From positions 1 through 64,000 of the forward strand of contig JAEWGR010000190.1 of NCBI GenBank assembly GCA_023388195.1: a stretch of DNA of 64,000 bases, written 5' to 3'. Positions 1-7,213 of the stretch are shown in pieces. The notes under the pieces were generated by a model. The model saw nothing but the letters and a program-made list of their open reading frames with translations, did not search any database and was not told where the DNA came from. The translations under genes and the position numbers were made by a program. Origin of the DNA: Bacillota bacterium (GTDB taxonomy: Bacteria > Bacillota > Negativicutes > Sporomusales > Sporomusaceae). Numbering within the stretch: the first letter of the stretch is position 1; every line of letters begins with the position of its first letter.

Positions 1-829
1 GCAGAATAGCGAGATTAGCCAGGAGCAGCCGGTTATTTTTAGCGTCAAATTCGTCGAAGGATTTTTCCATGCATATAATCCAGCGTGTTTTAGGATCATA
101 CACATAATTGACCAGCTTGCGGACACCATTCTCGTCGATGATCTCTTCCCGGCCGCTTTGACCTTGCATTGCTTTCTGCACAAAGGGCAGGCTGCTCATA
201 TCCTTGCGCTCGTTTGAAACCTGTTCATCGGGATGGGCGGTAATTTTTCCATCCTGATCGAGGATGTAGGCGGTAACGCCGTTTTGTGAACGCTTAACGA
301 CGAAGTCTTTGAGGAACGATAGATTGATAGAGGCTTGCAAAACGCCGGTCACTGCTCCCTCGGCCGAACGTATCGGCGTGGCGATAGCAACTACCGGTTT
401 GCCGTCTGTCTTACTAACCAGGACTTCGGAAACCACTTCCTCTTTTCCTTTGATAGCTTCCTGATAAAAAGCCCGGTCGGCAACTTTTACTAATTTGGCA
501 GTATCGCCTCTTACCAGCTGATTACCTTTATTGTCATCAACCGTCATAGCCAGTGCGGTAAATACTTTCTGTGTGTCACCCAGCAGTTGACCTGCCGCCG
601 GGAGATCGTAATTTCTTACCGGGGCGGTTTGGGCGGTCCCTCTGAGAACTTCCAGGTGTTTATCGACATAATCGCGGGTTTCCGATTTTAATACTTCCAG
701 TTCACTGGCACTAAGGGCATAGAAATCAGCCTGGAGGGATTTATTAGATAAGGAAAAAGAAAAAAGCGAGGCTCCGAGTAATGGGACACAACTAATAAGG
801 ATCAACAGAATAAAAAACTTTTTTTTCAT
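1..829 (-). CDS. dCache-domain sensor, N-terminal part (probable methyl-accepting chemotaxis protein), cut by window edge
   Basis: The reading frame starts at the ATG at 829 and stays open to base 1, giving 276 codons, so the C-terminal signalling half is missing. Residues 1 to about 24 are a Lys-rich start followed by a hydrophobic membrane anchor. The rest is a periplasmic/extracytoplasmic double-Cache sensor: I see FYQEAIKGKEEVVSEV, then the strand-rich GKPVVAIATPI and a second Cache-like part with GVTAYILDQDGKITAHP, all typical of Cache domains of chemoreceptors. The output module (MCP, histidine kinase or GGDEF) cannot be seen; MCP is the commonest for this arrangement. It is the last visible gene of a minus-strand series headed by a c-di-GMP riboswitch near 3.2 kb, 49 bp after the DUF441 gene, so it may be co-transcribed. 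Confident about the Cache sensor, less about the output. Confidence 0.75.
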   Translation of the reverse strand, partial: MKKKFFILLILISCVPLLGASLFSFSLSNKSLQADFYALSASELEVLKSETRDYVDKHLEVLRGTAQTAPVRNYDLPAAGQLLGDTQKVFTALAMTVDDNKGNQLVRGDTAKLVKVADRAFYQEAIKGKEEVVSEVLVSKTDGKPVVAIATPIRSAEGAVTGVLQASINLSFLKDFVVKRSQNGVTAYILDQDGKITAHPDEQVSNERKDMSSLPFVQKAMQGQSGREEIIDENGVRKLVNYVYDPKTRWIICMEKSFDEFDAKNNRLLLANLAIL

Positions 830-878
830 TAGTCATTAGCTCCTTGTCAAATGTATGAATGTAAGTTACTCGTGCTTG

Positions 879-1337
879 TCATCGTTTGAATAACCCCAAT
901 ACATTTACTAAAAGTGCCACCAACCCGCCGGCAATCAGCGGCCCGACAGGCAGTCCGCGAAAAAAACAAACACCGATAACAGTGCCGACAATCAGGGCCG
1001 ATACTGTTTCCGGTGACTCCTTCATGTAAATAACCCCCTGACCTGCAACCCAGGCCAGGAAAATCCCAATCACAACTGCGAGCAGGCCAACTGGCGATTT
1101 AAAGATAGCCAGCATATCGTGCATAGCTATTTGACCCTGGGCAACCGGACTCAGGACGGCGATTGTCAGAATGACAATGCCGATATTGATGCCGTGCTTG
1201 TCTATAAACGGAAGATAAGTCTCCAGACCTACCCGGGGAATGAGCAGCAAAATCAGGGCAGCTACCGCTACAGTATGGTTATTGCCGATAATAGATAATG
1301 CCACTATGATTAATAAAGGAAGGCTATCCCAATTCAT
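879..1337 (-). CDS. DUF441 (UPF0756) integral membrane protein
   Basis: 152 aa, almost wholly hydrophobic, with four or so membrane segments (about residues 5-35, 48-68, 80-100 and 110-148). The pattern NWDSLPLLIIVALSIIGNN at the start, the GLETYLPFIDKHGINIGI stretch and the ending PLIAGGLVALLVNVLGLFKR match the DUF441/YeaL-YtwI family, whose usual length is about 150 aa. Function of the family is not established. It lies 61 bp downstream of the RraA-family gene on the same strand and 49 bp upstream of the Cache sensor, with no hairpin between them, which suggests one transcript. Confidence 0.85.
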   Translation of the reverse strand: MNWDSLPLLIIVALSIIGNNHTVAVAALILLLIPRVGLETYLPFIDKHGINIGIVILTIAVLSPVAQGQIAMHDMLAIFKSPVGLLAVVIGIFLAWVAGQGVIYMKESPETVSALIVGTVIGVCFFRGLPVGPLIAGGLVALLVNVLGLFKR

Positions 1338-1398
1338 TTATTCACATCCTAGCCATGATTTTCAGGCATTCAAAAGCAGTTGTTGGCTTGCAGGCTGT

Positions 1399-2052
1399 CT
1401 ATTCCGGATTATTATATTTCTTTAAACAAATGGTATCAAAAGTATCCCATCTTAGCCGATTAATGCAATCAGACCAGATAGCCTCCTGTTTCCCCAGAAA
1501 CTCCAATCGTTCCAGCATATGTTGGGTAATCTGGTCTTTTTTGATTACGATGACACCAGAATCATCAGCAATAATGATTCCACCGTTCAATTCCTGTTCA
1601 CGTTTGTTATAATAAGCCTCATCGAAGCCGGTGTCCGCGTTGATACAACCGATTGGTGATCGGCCATAAGTCCACATAGGATAGTTTTCTTTAATCAGCT
1701 GTTGCACGTCGCGTACCAAGCCACTTACCACGATTCCTTGGGCCTGACGATAGGAAAAAATATATTTTGCAATCAGATCGCCAATAATCGCTTTGCCGTC
1801 GCAATTTACTGCATCAATATACACTACCGCGTCTTTAGGGGTATTGCGGATATAATTATGTACATGATAATTGGAACCGTTGAACGCAGGAATGTAGTGA
1901 ATGATCCCTGCTACTCTGCTGCCAGGCAATAAAACCTGCAATTTGGGGTCCAACTCTCCCGTTTTATGCATAGCGTCGGCTATTTCCGTGGTACTCATCT
2001 GGTTGTAATCGATATACTCCAGTATTTTTTTCTGTAATGAGGTCAACTCCAT
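1399..2052 (-). CDS. RraA-family protein (RraA/HMG-aldolase-like)
   Basis: 217 aa from the ATG at 2052, chosen because AAAGGAG lies nine bases upstream; a longer in-frame start at 2094 has no ribosome site. The body matches the RraA / dimethylmenaquinone methyltransferase-like family: LPGSRVAGIIHYIPAF, then DAVVYIDAVNCDGKAIIGDLIAKY, SGLVRDVQQL and GCINADTGFDEAYYNKREQELNGGIIIADDSGVIVI. Members act as metal-dependent aldolases/decarboxylases (HMG or CHA aldolase) or, in E. coli RraA, as an RNase E inhibitor. The Arg-Asp of the aldolase signature is kept (VRD), but the usual DG just before it is SG. It follows the RraA-PilZ fusion by 80 bp, so two RraA-fold proteins are made together and could form mixed oligomers (inference). 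Substrate unknown. Confidence 0.75.
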   Translation of the reverse strand: MELTSLQKKILEYIDYNQMSTTEIADAMHKTGELDPKLQVLLPGSRVAGIIHYIPAFNGSNYHVHNYIRNTPKDAVVYIDAVNCDGKAIIGDLIAKYIFSYRQAQGIVVSGLVRDVQQLIKENYPMWTYGRSPIGCINADTGFDEAYYNKREQELNGGIIIADDSGVIVIKKDQITQHMLERLEFLGKQEAIWSDCINRLRWDTFDTICLKKYNNPE

Positions 2053-2132
2053 CTCGCCAAACTCCTTTCGTAATCTGTTTTTCCCTAACCTCAAAAATCG
2101 TTTCCAAGCTGTTCCTAAAGGATTTGAGCTGC

Positions 2133-3137
2133 TTAATCCGAAGTTCTTTTCCTGTGAAAATACCAGATAAGATCAAAAACAGCCCGGGCATCTTCCTCCG
2201 GCATATCTGCAAACCGGCAGCCAATATGGTCGTCCTGCTGCCAGGCGACCCTGGCCGCGACCTTCAGGCTGCCTAACTCCTTTGGTAAAGACAGCAGCAG
2301 GGGTAAACTGATATCAAAATGCTCTTTAATTTGCAGCAGTATGCCATCCATGCTGATATTCAGCGCGAGGGCATCCAGGTGCTGACCGTTTACTGTAATC
2401 GTCGCCGGTGCCTCGATATCGATCCGGGGGAATTTACGGTTCTCGATGATAACATCCCGTTGCTCAAGCGCCTGATCAATCCAGGTGCGGTCCCGGCGCC
2501 TGTTAATTATTTCTTCTGTTGCTGTAATGACTGCGTGGGCCTCTGTCAGGCATTCTTTTAACAAAGCGGGGGCGTGCTTGGGGTTAATCACAACAATGCC
2601 ATCCTCGTCGCCGACCAATATATCGCCGGGATAAACAATAACACCCCCGCACGTGACAGGGATATTAATCTCGCCGGCGCCGTCTGTATAAGGACCGGCC
2701 GGATTGGCTCCGGCCGCATAAATAGGCAGATCCATCTTCTTTAATATTTGTGTATTGCGAATAGCACCGTCAATAACAAGACCACCGATACCTCTTTGTT
2801 TGGCCCACAAGGCCATCAGCTCTCCCATAACGGAGAAGGTCAGGTCACCTTGGGCATCTACCACAATAATATCGCCAGGTTGGGCAATATCAAGCGCCTT
2901 ATCCAGCATGAGCGCACCCCCGGCGCGGGACGTAACGGTAATAGCCGGTCCAACTAACGGGATGTCGTTCAGCGGGCGGATTTTGCTATTCATGCATGCG
3001 CGACGATGTAGGTTGCGGGCGATATTGGCGGTTGGTATTCGTGAAAAACCATCAAGCAAAGCGCGGGAGGGGCGGTTTATTTGCGTAAAAATACGTAACC
3101 CTGCTCTTGACATAATTTTTATCACACTCCGTTTCAT
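2133..3137 (-). CDS. RraA-family domain fused to a C-terminal PilZ (c-di-GMP receptor) domain
   Basis: 334 aa. Residues about 25-225 are an RraA-like domain: PLVGPAITVTSRAGGAL, GDIIVVDAQGDL, GGLVIDGAIRNTQIL (active-site region, 123-128, with Arg-Asn instead of the usual Arg-Asp) and GDILVGDEDGIVVI. Residues about 230-330 are a PilZ domain with both c-di-GMP motifs: RKFPR at 234-238 (RxxxR) and NISMDG at 260-265 ([D/N]xSxxG). RraA enzymes are normally about 160-230 aa and stand-alone, so this is a two-domain fusion, presumably an enzyme or inhibitor gated by c-di-GMP. Start is uncertain: ATG at 3137 is listed, but the ATG at 3113 (residue 9) has GGAG at a somewhat long spacing. The gene lies directly behind a c-di-GMP-I riboswitch and hairpin, so both its RNA and its protein would sense the same messenger. 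Confidence 0.85.
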   Translation of the reverse strand: MKRSVIKIMSRAGLRIFTQINRPSRALLDGFSRIPTANIARNLHRRACMNSKIRPLNDIPLVGPAITVTSRAGGALMLDKALDIAQPGDIIVVDAQGDLTFSVMGELMALWAKQRGIGGLVIDGAIRNTQILKKMDLPIYAAGANPAGPYTDGAGEINIPVTCGGVIVYPGDILVGDEDGIVVINPKHAPALLKECLTEAHAVITATEEIINRRRDRTWIDQALEQRDVIIENRKFPRIDIEAPATITVNGQHLDALALNISMDGILLQIKEHFDISLPLLLSLPKELGSLKVAARVAWQQDDHIGCRFADMPEEDARAVFDLIWYFHRKRTSD

Positions 3138-3164
3138 TTACTACCAAGCCATTTTTCCAAACAA

Positions 3165-3190
3165 ATAAACCAGCCCCATAGCTGGTTTAT
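3165..3190 (-). terminator. Hairpin after the c-di-GMP riboswitch (probable regulated terminator)
   Basis: Perfect 10-bp inverted repeat, arms ATAAACCAGC and GCTGGTTTAT, loop of 6. Read on the minus strand the 3' arm runs into TTTATTTGTTTGG, a weak U-tract. It sits between the aptamer (3214-3290) and the RraA-PilZ start. The minus-strand segment TGGTTTA just 3' of the aptamer (3212-3206) is complementary to TAAACCA inside the 5' arm (3189-3183), so an antiterminator is possible. Direction of control cannot be decided from sequence. Confidence 0.6.
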
Positions 3191-3213
3191 GAGGCGTTCA
3201 GCGATTAAACCAA

Positions 3214-3290
3214 ACGGCAACCTGGCAATCATAGGCACCTTTGCCCTTAGACCCATGGCTTTGCGTCCTTATCTTTCGATAAGTATGCTA
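3214..3290 (-). ncRNA. Cyclic di-GMP-I riboswitch (GEMM) aptamer
   Basis: Read on the minus strand, the segment holds the class I signature in order: GCATA, a perfect stem CTTATC/GATAAG closed by a GAAA tetraloop (about 3285-3270), GGACGCAAAGCC (3268-3257), then ATGGGTCTAAGG containing the tetraloop-receptor-side sequence, and finally ATGATTGCCAGGTTGCC (to about 3216). These match the GEMM consensus (GAAA loop, GACGCAAAGCC, GGTCTAAGG, GCCxGGTTGCC) closely. Downstream comes a hairpin (3165-3190) and then the RraA-PilZ gene. The P1 pairing is the least certain part. A covariance-model search would confirm it. Confidence 0.88.
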
Positions 3291-3380
3291 ACTATGTATT
3301 TTTTTTTATTCCCGGGCCGTCAGCGGGCTAGTCGTACACTATACGCTGATAATAACATAAATTTATTTACCCGCTTATGA

Positions 3381-3650
3381 ATGTTAATAGATGTTAATAA
3401 ACCTTGCCAAATCTTAATATAAGCAAAAAGAAAACTGGGGGCGTCATAACTGGGCGAAATAACCGTTGGCTTTCCCGCCCTCCTTAGCCATTCCCGGCGC
3501 TATTGTTGCAAACGCCTGCATAACCCAGTATAATTTAAATGTTATGGCTTGATTACTTATTAAGAATAGGCTAATTGAACTCAACTACCGGTTTTTAATA
3601 GTGTATTCATACCTGGCGAAGTATAGATTAAGCAGATAGGCGGATAGGTT
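3381..3650 (+). promoter_or_regulatory. Promoter and leader of the radical SAM gene
   Basis: TTGCAA at 3506-3511 and TATAAT at 3529-3534 with 17-bp spacing give a good vegetative promoter reading toward the gene at 3651, leaving a leader of about 110 nt. Nothing else recognised in the stretch. Confidence 0.6.
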
Positions 3651-4775
3651 ATGAAAATTTCTAAAAGTGATGCGTTGATATGGTTTGATTTTTTTTCACA
3701 ACTGCCTGAGGACGAGGAAATCAGCATAAAACAGGAAGAAATCATTTATGCTACTTTTGCGCAGATTGAGGCGGCCATTGATCATAGAAATGAACTGTTG
3801 ATGTCGGAGATTAAAGGGTTAAAAACCTTGGAAAATAGAACATTTTTTGTAGGCAATGAACGCAAATTTCCCCAAGGATGCCGGTCCTGTCTGTTGGGGA
3901 CTGGTTTGAGTGCAATCAGGAAAACGAATACATGTAATTTAAAGTGTAAATTCTGCTATAATTATGGCGAAATGGAAGATATTCATCCAGTTGGCGAAGG
4001 TATGTGGGAAATTGGCGGCACAAAATTTTATGATAAGGATATTGATCTGCTGCTTTCCATTCACCAAAAACCCACTGGCATTTCCTACGTTTTTTTAGAA
4101 CCGTTTATGGAAATTGAAAAATATTATCCGGTTATAAAGAAATTTAGTGATGCCCAAGTTCATCAGCATTTATATACAAACGGCACATTAGCTACCGAAG
4201 AAACCTTGCAAGCCCTGGCCGAAGCCGGTCTTGATGAGATCCGGTTCAATCTGGGTGCCTCTAATTGCGCGGACAAAGTAATTGAAAATATTGGCTTAGC
4301 GAAAAAATATATTAAGAGCGTGGGTATTGAAACCCCAATGACGCCTGAGTTTTTTGCAGTATTTTTCAAGAAAAAACAAGCAATCTTTGCGACAAAATTC
4401 GATTTTATCAACTGTGCGGAATTGCATTTAAACGAAAATAACATAAACAACTATCAGGGCGAAAATATGTATATTTCGCGACATGGCTATATCTCGCCAA
4501 TTTGGAGCAGGGAATTAACTTTGAAATTTATGAAAATAGCTGTTGAAGAAAACTGGGATGTAGCAGTTCATGACTGCTCAAACTACACAAAGTTTGCCAG
4601 AAGTTTAAATTTAAACAGCAAAGCCGGTATGTGGTTCGGTGCCAGTAATTATGCCTGTGAGTTTTCTATGATTCCCTATGAAATATTTATACCAATACTG
4701 AATGATGACAATTTCAAATTTGTAACAGAAGAAGAATTGCCTGACGGCTATAAACCAGACCTGATAGATTTTTAG
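3651..4775 (+). CDS. Radical SAM protein of unknown function
   Basis: 374 aa. The radical SAM cluster motif CNLKCKFC (CxxxCxxC, about residues 99-106) is preceded by a CRSC pair and GTGLSAIRKTNT, followed by FLEPFMEIEKYYPVI and HLYTNGTLATEETLQALAEAGLDEIRFNLGA, the usual second and fourth strands of the half-barrel. Extra Cys residues (NCAEL, HDCSNY, YACEF) lie in the C-terminal third and could bind an auxiliary cluster or take part in catalysis, but no SPASM motif is evident. Single gene with its own promoter (3506-3534) and a terminator-like hairpin after it. I do not recognise the subfamily, so no substrate is proposed. Confidence 0.8.
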   Translation: MKISKSDALIWFDFFSQLPEDEEISIKQEEIIYATFAQIEAAIDHRNELLMSEIKGLKTLENRTFFVGNERKFPQGCRSCLLGTGLSAIRKTNTCNLKCKFCYNYGEMEDIHPVGEGMWEIGGTKFYDKDIDLLLSIHQKPTGISYVFLEPFMEIEKYYPVIKKFSDAQVHQHLYTNGTLATEETLQALAEAGLDEIRFNLGASNCADKVIENIGLAKKYIKSVGIETPMTPEFFAVFFKKKQAIFATKFDFINCAELHLNENNINNYQGENMYISRHGYISPIWSRELTLKFMKIAVEENWDVAVHDCSNYTKFARSLNLNSKAGMWFGASNYACEFSMIPYEIFIPILNDDNFKFVTEEELPDGYKPDLIDF

Positions 4776-4821
4776 AACGGTATGCCATAGAGAATACTCT
4801 TAATTAAACAGCAAATATGGG

Positions 4822-4861
4822 ACGGGTTCTGCTGCTTCATTTTCGAAGCGGCAGAACCCGT
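4822..4861 (+). terminator. Strong hairpin after the radical SAM gene
   Basis: Arms ACGGGTTCTGCTGCTTC (4822-4838) and GAAGCGGCAGAACCCGT (4845-4861), 16 of 17 paired, loop ATTTTC. No clean T-run on either strand, so termination is likely but not certain. The rest of 4862-5066 shows no gene. Confidence 0.55.
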
Positions 4862-5066
4862 TCCTGTGCTTTATAAAATAAAGGGGATGAGCTGTTGTAA
4901 GGTTATCCCTTCACCTGGTCCTGCCCAGACCTGGAGCTGCGGAGCAGGGCGTGCATTTTGAAGTTGTAAGTTTGGTTAGGTGAGAGTAAAATGAAGCGTA
5001 GTTGATGCATTCGGCATGTAATAGCCAAGGCGGGCTACTACGGATTAACAAAGGAGAGGGTGTACT

Positions 5067-5759
5067 TTGAAAACAATCGGCTTGATCGGTGGCATGAGCT
5101 GGGAGTCGTCACTGGAATATTACAGACTGATCAATGAAATGGTTGCCGCGAAACTGGGTGGGCTGCATTCGGCCCAATGCCTGCTGTATTCCGTCGATTT
5201 TCAGGAAATAGAAACCCTGCAGCATCAAAACCGCTGGGACAAACTGACCGACATCATGGTAGCTGCCGCTGTCCGGCTGAAAAACGGCGGTGCCGATTTT
5301 GTGGTTATCTGTACGAACACGATGCACAAAATGGCAGCTGATATTGAGACACACGCCGGCATCAGGGTGCTGCACATTGCCGAAGTAACAGGCCACACCA
5401 TTGCCGAACAGGAAATGAAACAGGTTGGTCTTCTAGGCACTAAATTCACAATGGAACAAGATTTCTACAAGCAGGTCCTGAAAGAAAAATTTGATATAAC
5501 CGTAGTGATTCCCGGGGAGACGGAAAGAGAATTTATTCATCATGTGATTTATCACGAATTGTGCCAGGGCGTGATCCGGCCTGAATCCAGGGCGCGATTT
5601 ACTGCCATCATCCAGAAGCTGGCGGCAAACGGGGCCGCGGGAGTGGTATTAGGCTGTACGGAAATCCCGTTGCTGATCAGGCAGGCCGATGTTGAAATCC
5701 CGGTTTTTGATACGACCAGGCTGCATGCCGCTGCCGCAGTGGAGTATGCATTAAAATAG
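5067..5759 (+). CDS. Aspartate/glutamate racemase family protein (YgeA-like)
   Basis: 230 aa, starting at TTG 5067 with AAGGAG ten bases upstream. It opens with MKTIGLIGGMSWESSLEYY, the hallmark of the YgeA/aspartate racemase branch, and carries both catalytic cysteines: one in CTNTMHK (about residue 82) and one in GCTEIPLLI (about 195). These cofactor-independent racemases interconvert L- and D-amino acids by two-base chemistry; the natural substrate may be Asp, Glu or a broader set (YgeA acts on homoserine, for example). Followed after about 70 bp by an Fe-S flavoprotein, probably an independent or loosely coupled pair. Confidence 0.9.
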   Translation: MKTIGLIGGMSWESSLEYYRLINEMVAAKLGGLHSAQCLLYSVDFQEIETLQHQNRWDKLTDIMVAAAVRLKNGGADFVVICTNTMHKMAADIETHAGIRVLHIAEVTGHTIAEQEMKQVGLLGTKFTMEQDFYKQVLKEKFDITVVIPGETEREFIHHVIYHELCQGVIRPESRARFTAIIQKLAANGAAGVVLGCTEIPLLIRQADVEIPVFDTTRLHAAAAVEYALK

Positions 5760-5832
5760 CCTGCGATGTAAATTTTAAAGATGTACATGTCAATTGATCG
5801 ATATACTCTACAGACTGTTGCTAGGAGGAAAC

Positions 5833-6399
5833 ATGAAAATCATCGGTTTTAATGCAAGTCCCCGGAAAGAAGGCAATACCGCCTGGACAGTGAACAAAAT
5901 ACTCGAAGGGGCGAAAGAACAGGGAGCCGAAACGCAAGCCTGGCATTTTAGCGATCTTGATATCAAACCGTGCCGGAGTTGTTATGGCTGCAAACAAGGC
6001 GAGCGGGGTTGTATTATCAACGACGATATGCAAAAACTTTATAACGAACTTGCGCAGGCCGACGCCCTTGTTCTCGGCTCGCCGGTTTATATGGGGCAGA
6101 TGAGTGCCCAGGCGAAGATATTCACCGACAGGTTGTATGCGCAATTCTCGCCGCGATTCTCGCCGTACTTCAAAGAAAATGGGAAAAAAAAGCTGATTCT
6201 TGTGTTCACTCAGGGTAATCCTGATCCCGGCCTGTTTCAGGTGTATTTCGATTATACAAAACACATGTTTCAGTTGCTGGAGTTTGATGTTAAAGAGGTA
6301 CTTGTCGTTGCCGGTATGCGCAATGAGCCGGCCCAGGCAAGAAAGGATCTGCACCCGCTCATGGAGGAGACTGGTGCAGCGTTGGTTGCAAACAATTAG
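5833..6399 (+). CDS. Flavodoxin-fold NAD(P)H-dependent oxidoreductase / iron-sulfur flavoprotein
   Basis: 188 aa from the ATG at 5833, which has AGGAGG at the right distance (the frame is open further upstream without a ribosome site). GFNASPRKEGNTAW is the FMN phosphate loop of the NADPH-dependent FMN reductase fold and GSPVYMGQMSAQAKIFTDR is the second flavin contact. CRSCYGCKQGERGC at about residues 49-62 is a compact CX2CX2CX6C motif like that binding a 4Fe-4S cluster in iron-sulfur flavoproteins. It probably moves electrons to quinones, O2/H2O2 or other acceptors in an anaerobe. A terminator-like hairpin follows at 6422. Confidence 0.85.
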   Translation: MKIIGFNASPRKEGNTAWTVNKILEGAKEQGAETQAWHFSDLDIKPCRSCYGCKQGERGCIINDDMQKLYNELAQADALVLGSPVYMGQMSAQAKIFTDRLYAQFSPRFSPYFKENGKKKLILVFTQGNPDPGLFQVYFDYTKHMFQLLEFDVKEVLVVAGMRNEPAQARKDLHPLMEETGAALVANN

Positions 6400-6421
6400 G
6401 AAATAATGAGGATATCACAGC

Positions 6422-6457
6422 AGTTCCTGCAAATCATTGCGGGAACTTTATTTTTTG
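6422..6457 (+). terminator. Intrinsic terminator
   Basis: Stem AGTTCCTGCA / TGCGGGAACT (one G-T pair) followed by TTTATTTTTT. Ends the flavoprotein transcript just before the Fur/Zur-like site. Confidence 0.75.
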
Positions 6458-6471
6458 TAGCAGTAATATTG

Positions 6472-6516
6472 ATTGATGAGAATGATATTGAATATCATTC
6501 TCATCAATGCTATACT
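6472..6516 (+). promoter_or_regulatory. Fur/Zur-type operator (perfect 37-bp palindrome) over the promoter of the S4 paralogue
   Basis: Left arm ATTGATGAGAATGATATT (6472-6489), centre G at 6490, right arm AATATCATTCTCATCAAT (6491-6508), a perfect 18-1-18 repeat with the GAGAATGATA / TATCATTCTC core typical of Fur-family boxes. The promoter is embedded: TTGAAT at 6488-6493 lies across the centre and TATACT follows at 6511-6516 after 17 bp. A bound dimer would cover the -35 element. The metal (zinc versus iron) cannot be told from sequence; zinc is favoured by the gene controlled. Confidence 0.85.
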
Positions 6517-6587
6517 TATTACAGTATGCAGGTCACCCAGTTCAAGTAACTAAACCAAACAGCTTTTGCGAAAGGAATGATTGTATT

Positions 6588-7181
6588 TTGGCAACTAAAA
6601 GAGATCCCCGGTTTAAACTTTGCCGCCGTTTTGGCGTAAACATCTTCGGTCACCCTAAGGCCCTCAATCGTCTTGAAAAAACAGCTAAGCGGAGCAATAA
6701 GAAACTCTCTAACTACGGCATCCAACTGCTGGAAAAACAAAAATTGAAATCCTATTATGGAGTACTGGAAAAACAGTTTGCCCGGTATATGCAAAAGGCT
6801 TTGAACAGCCGGGACGTCAGCGGTCTTGTCCTATTAAAGGCGTTGGAGTGCCGTCTTGATAATCTGGTCTACCGTATCGGCTTTGCCAATTCCATACGAC
6901 AAGCACGCCAAATAGTTAACCATGGCCACATTCAAGTCAATGGTAAACGTGTTGATATCCCATCCTATGCCGTGGCTGTAGGTGACACGATCAGCTTGCA
7001 GGAGAAATCCCGTAACAATGAAATGTTTGTCAGCAATTTCCGTGATCTTAGATCTTTTGATTTGCCTTATATTGAAAAGAACTACGATGATTTCAGCGGC
7101 ACGCTGATTCGTCTGCCCAAGCGGGAAGAACTGCCAATTGAAGTCAACGAAATTCATATTATTGAGTTGTATTCGCGCTAA
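6588..7181 (+). CDS. rpsD: 30S ribosomal protein S4, zinc-free-type paralogue
   Basis: 197 aa from TTG 6588 (ATKRDPRFKLCRRFG), with AAAGGA about 11 bases upstream. It carries LSNYGIQLLEKQKLKSYYGVLEKQFARY, the S4 RNA-binding domain (ALECRLDNLVYRIGFANSIRQARQIVNHGHIQVNGKRVDIPSY) and the ending LPIEVNEIHIIELYSR. The N-terminus has a single Cys where zinc-binding S4 proteins have four, so this is the C-minus form. It stands alone rather than in the rpsK-rpsD-rpoA operon, and its promoter is buried in a Fur/Zur-like operator, as for zinc-independent ribosomal paralogues under Zur in other bacteria. It would replace a zinc-binding S4 under metal starvation (inference; the main copy is outside the window). 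Confidence 0.9.
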   Translation: MATKRDPRFKLCRRFGVNIFGHPKALNRLEKTAKRSNKKLSNYGIQLLEKQKLKSYYGVLEKQFARYMQKALNSRDVSGLVLLKALECRLDNLVYRIGFANSIRQARQIVNHGHIQVNGKRVDIPSYAVAVGDTISLQEKSRNNEMFVSNFRDLRSFDLPYIEKNYDDFSGTLIRLPKREELPIEVNEIHIIELYSR

Positions 7182-7213
7182 GTATAGATAATCAACCCCT
7201 GTGAGGTGTTATA

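Noticed and set aside
4862..5066. Possible riboswitch or T-box before the Asp/Glu racemase gene
   Set aside because: GC-rich segments and small repeats, but no conserved riboswitch or T-box core found.
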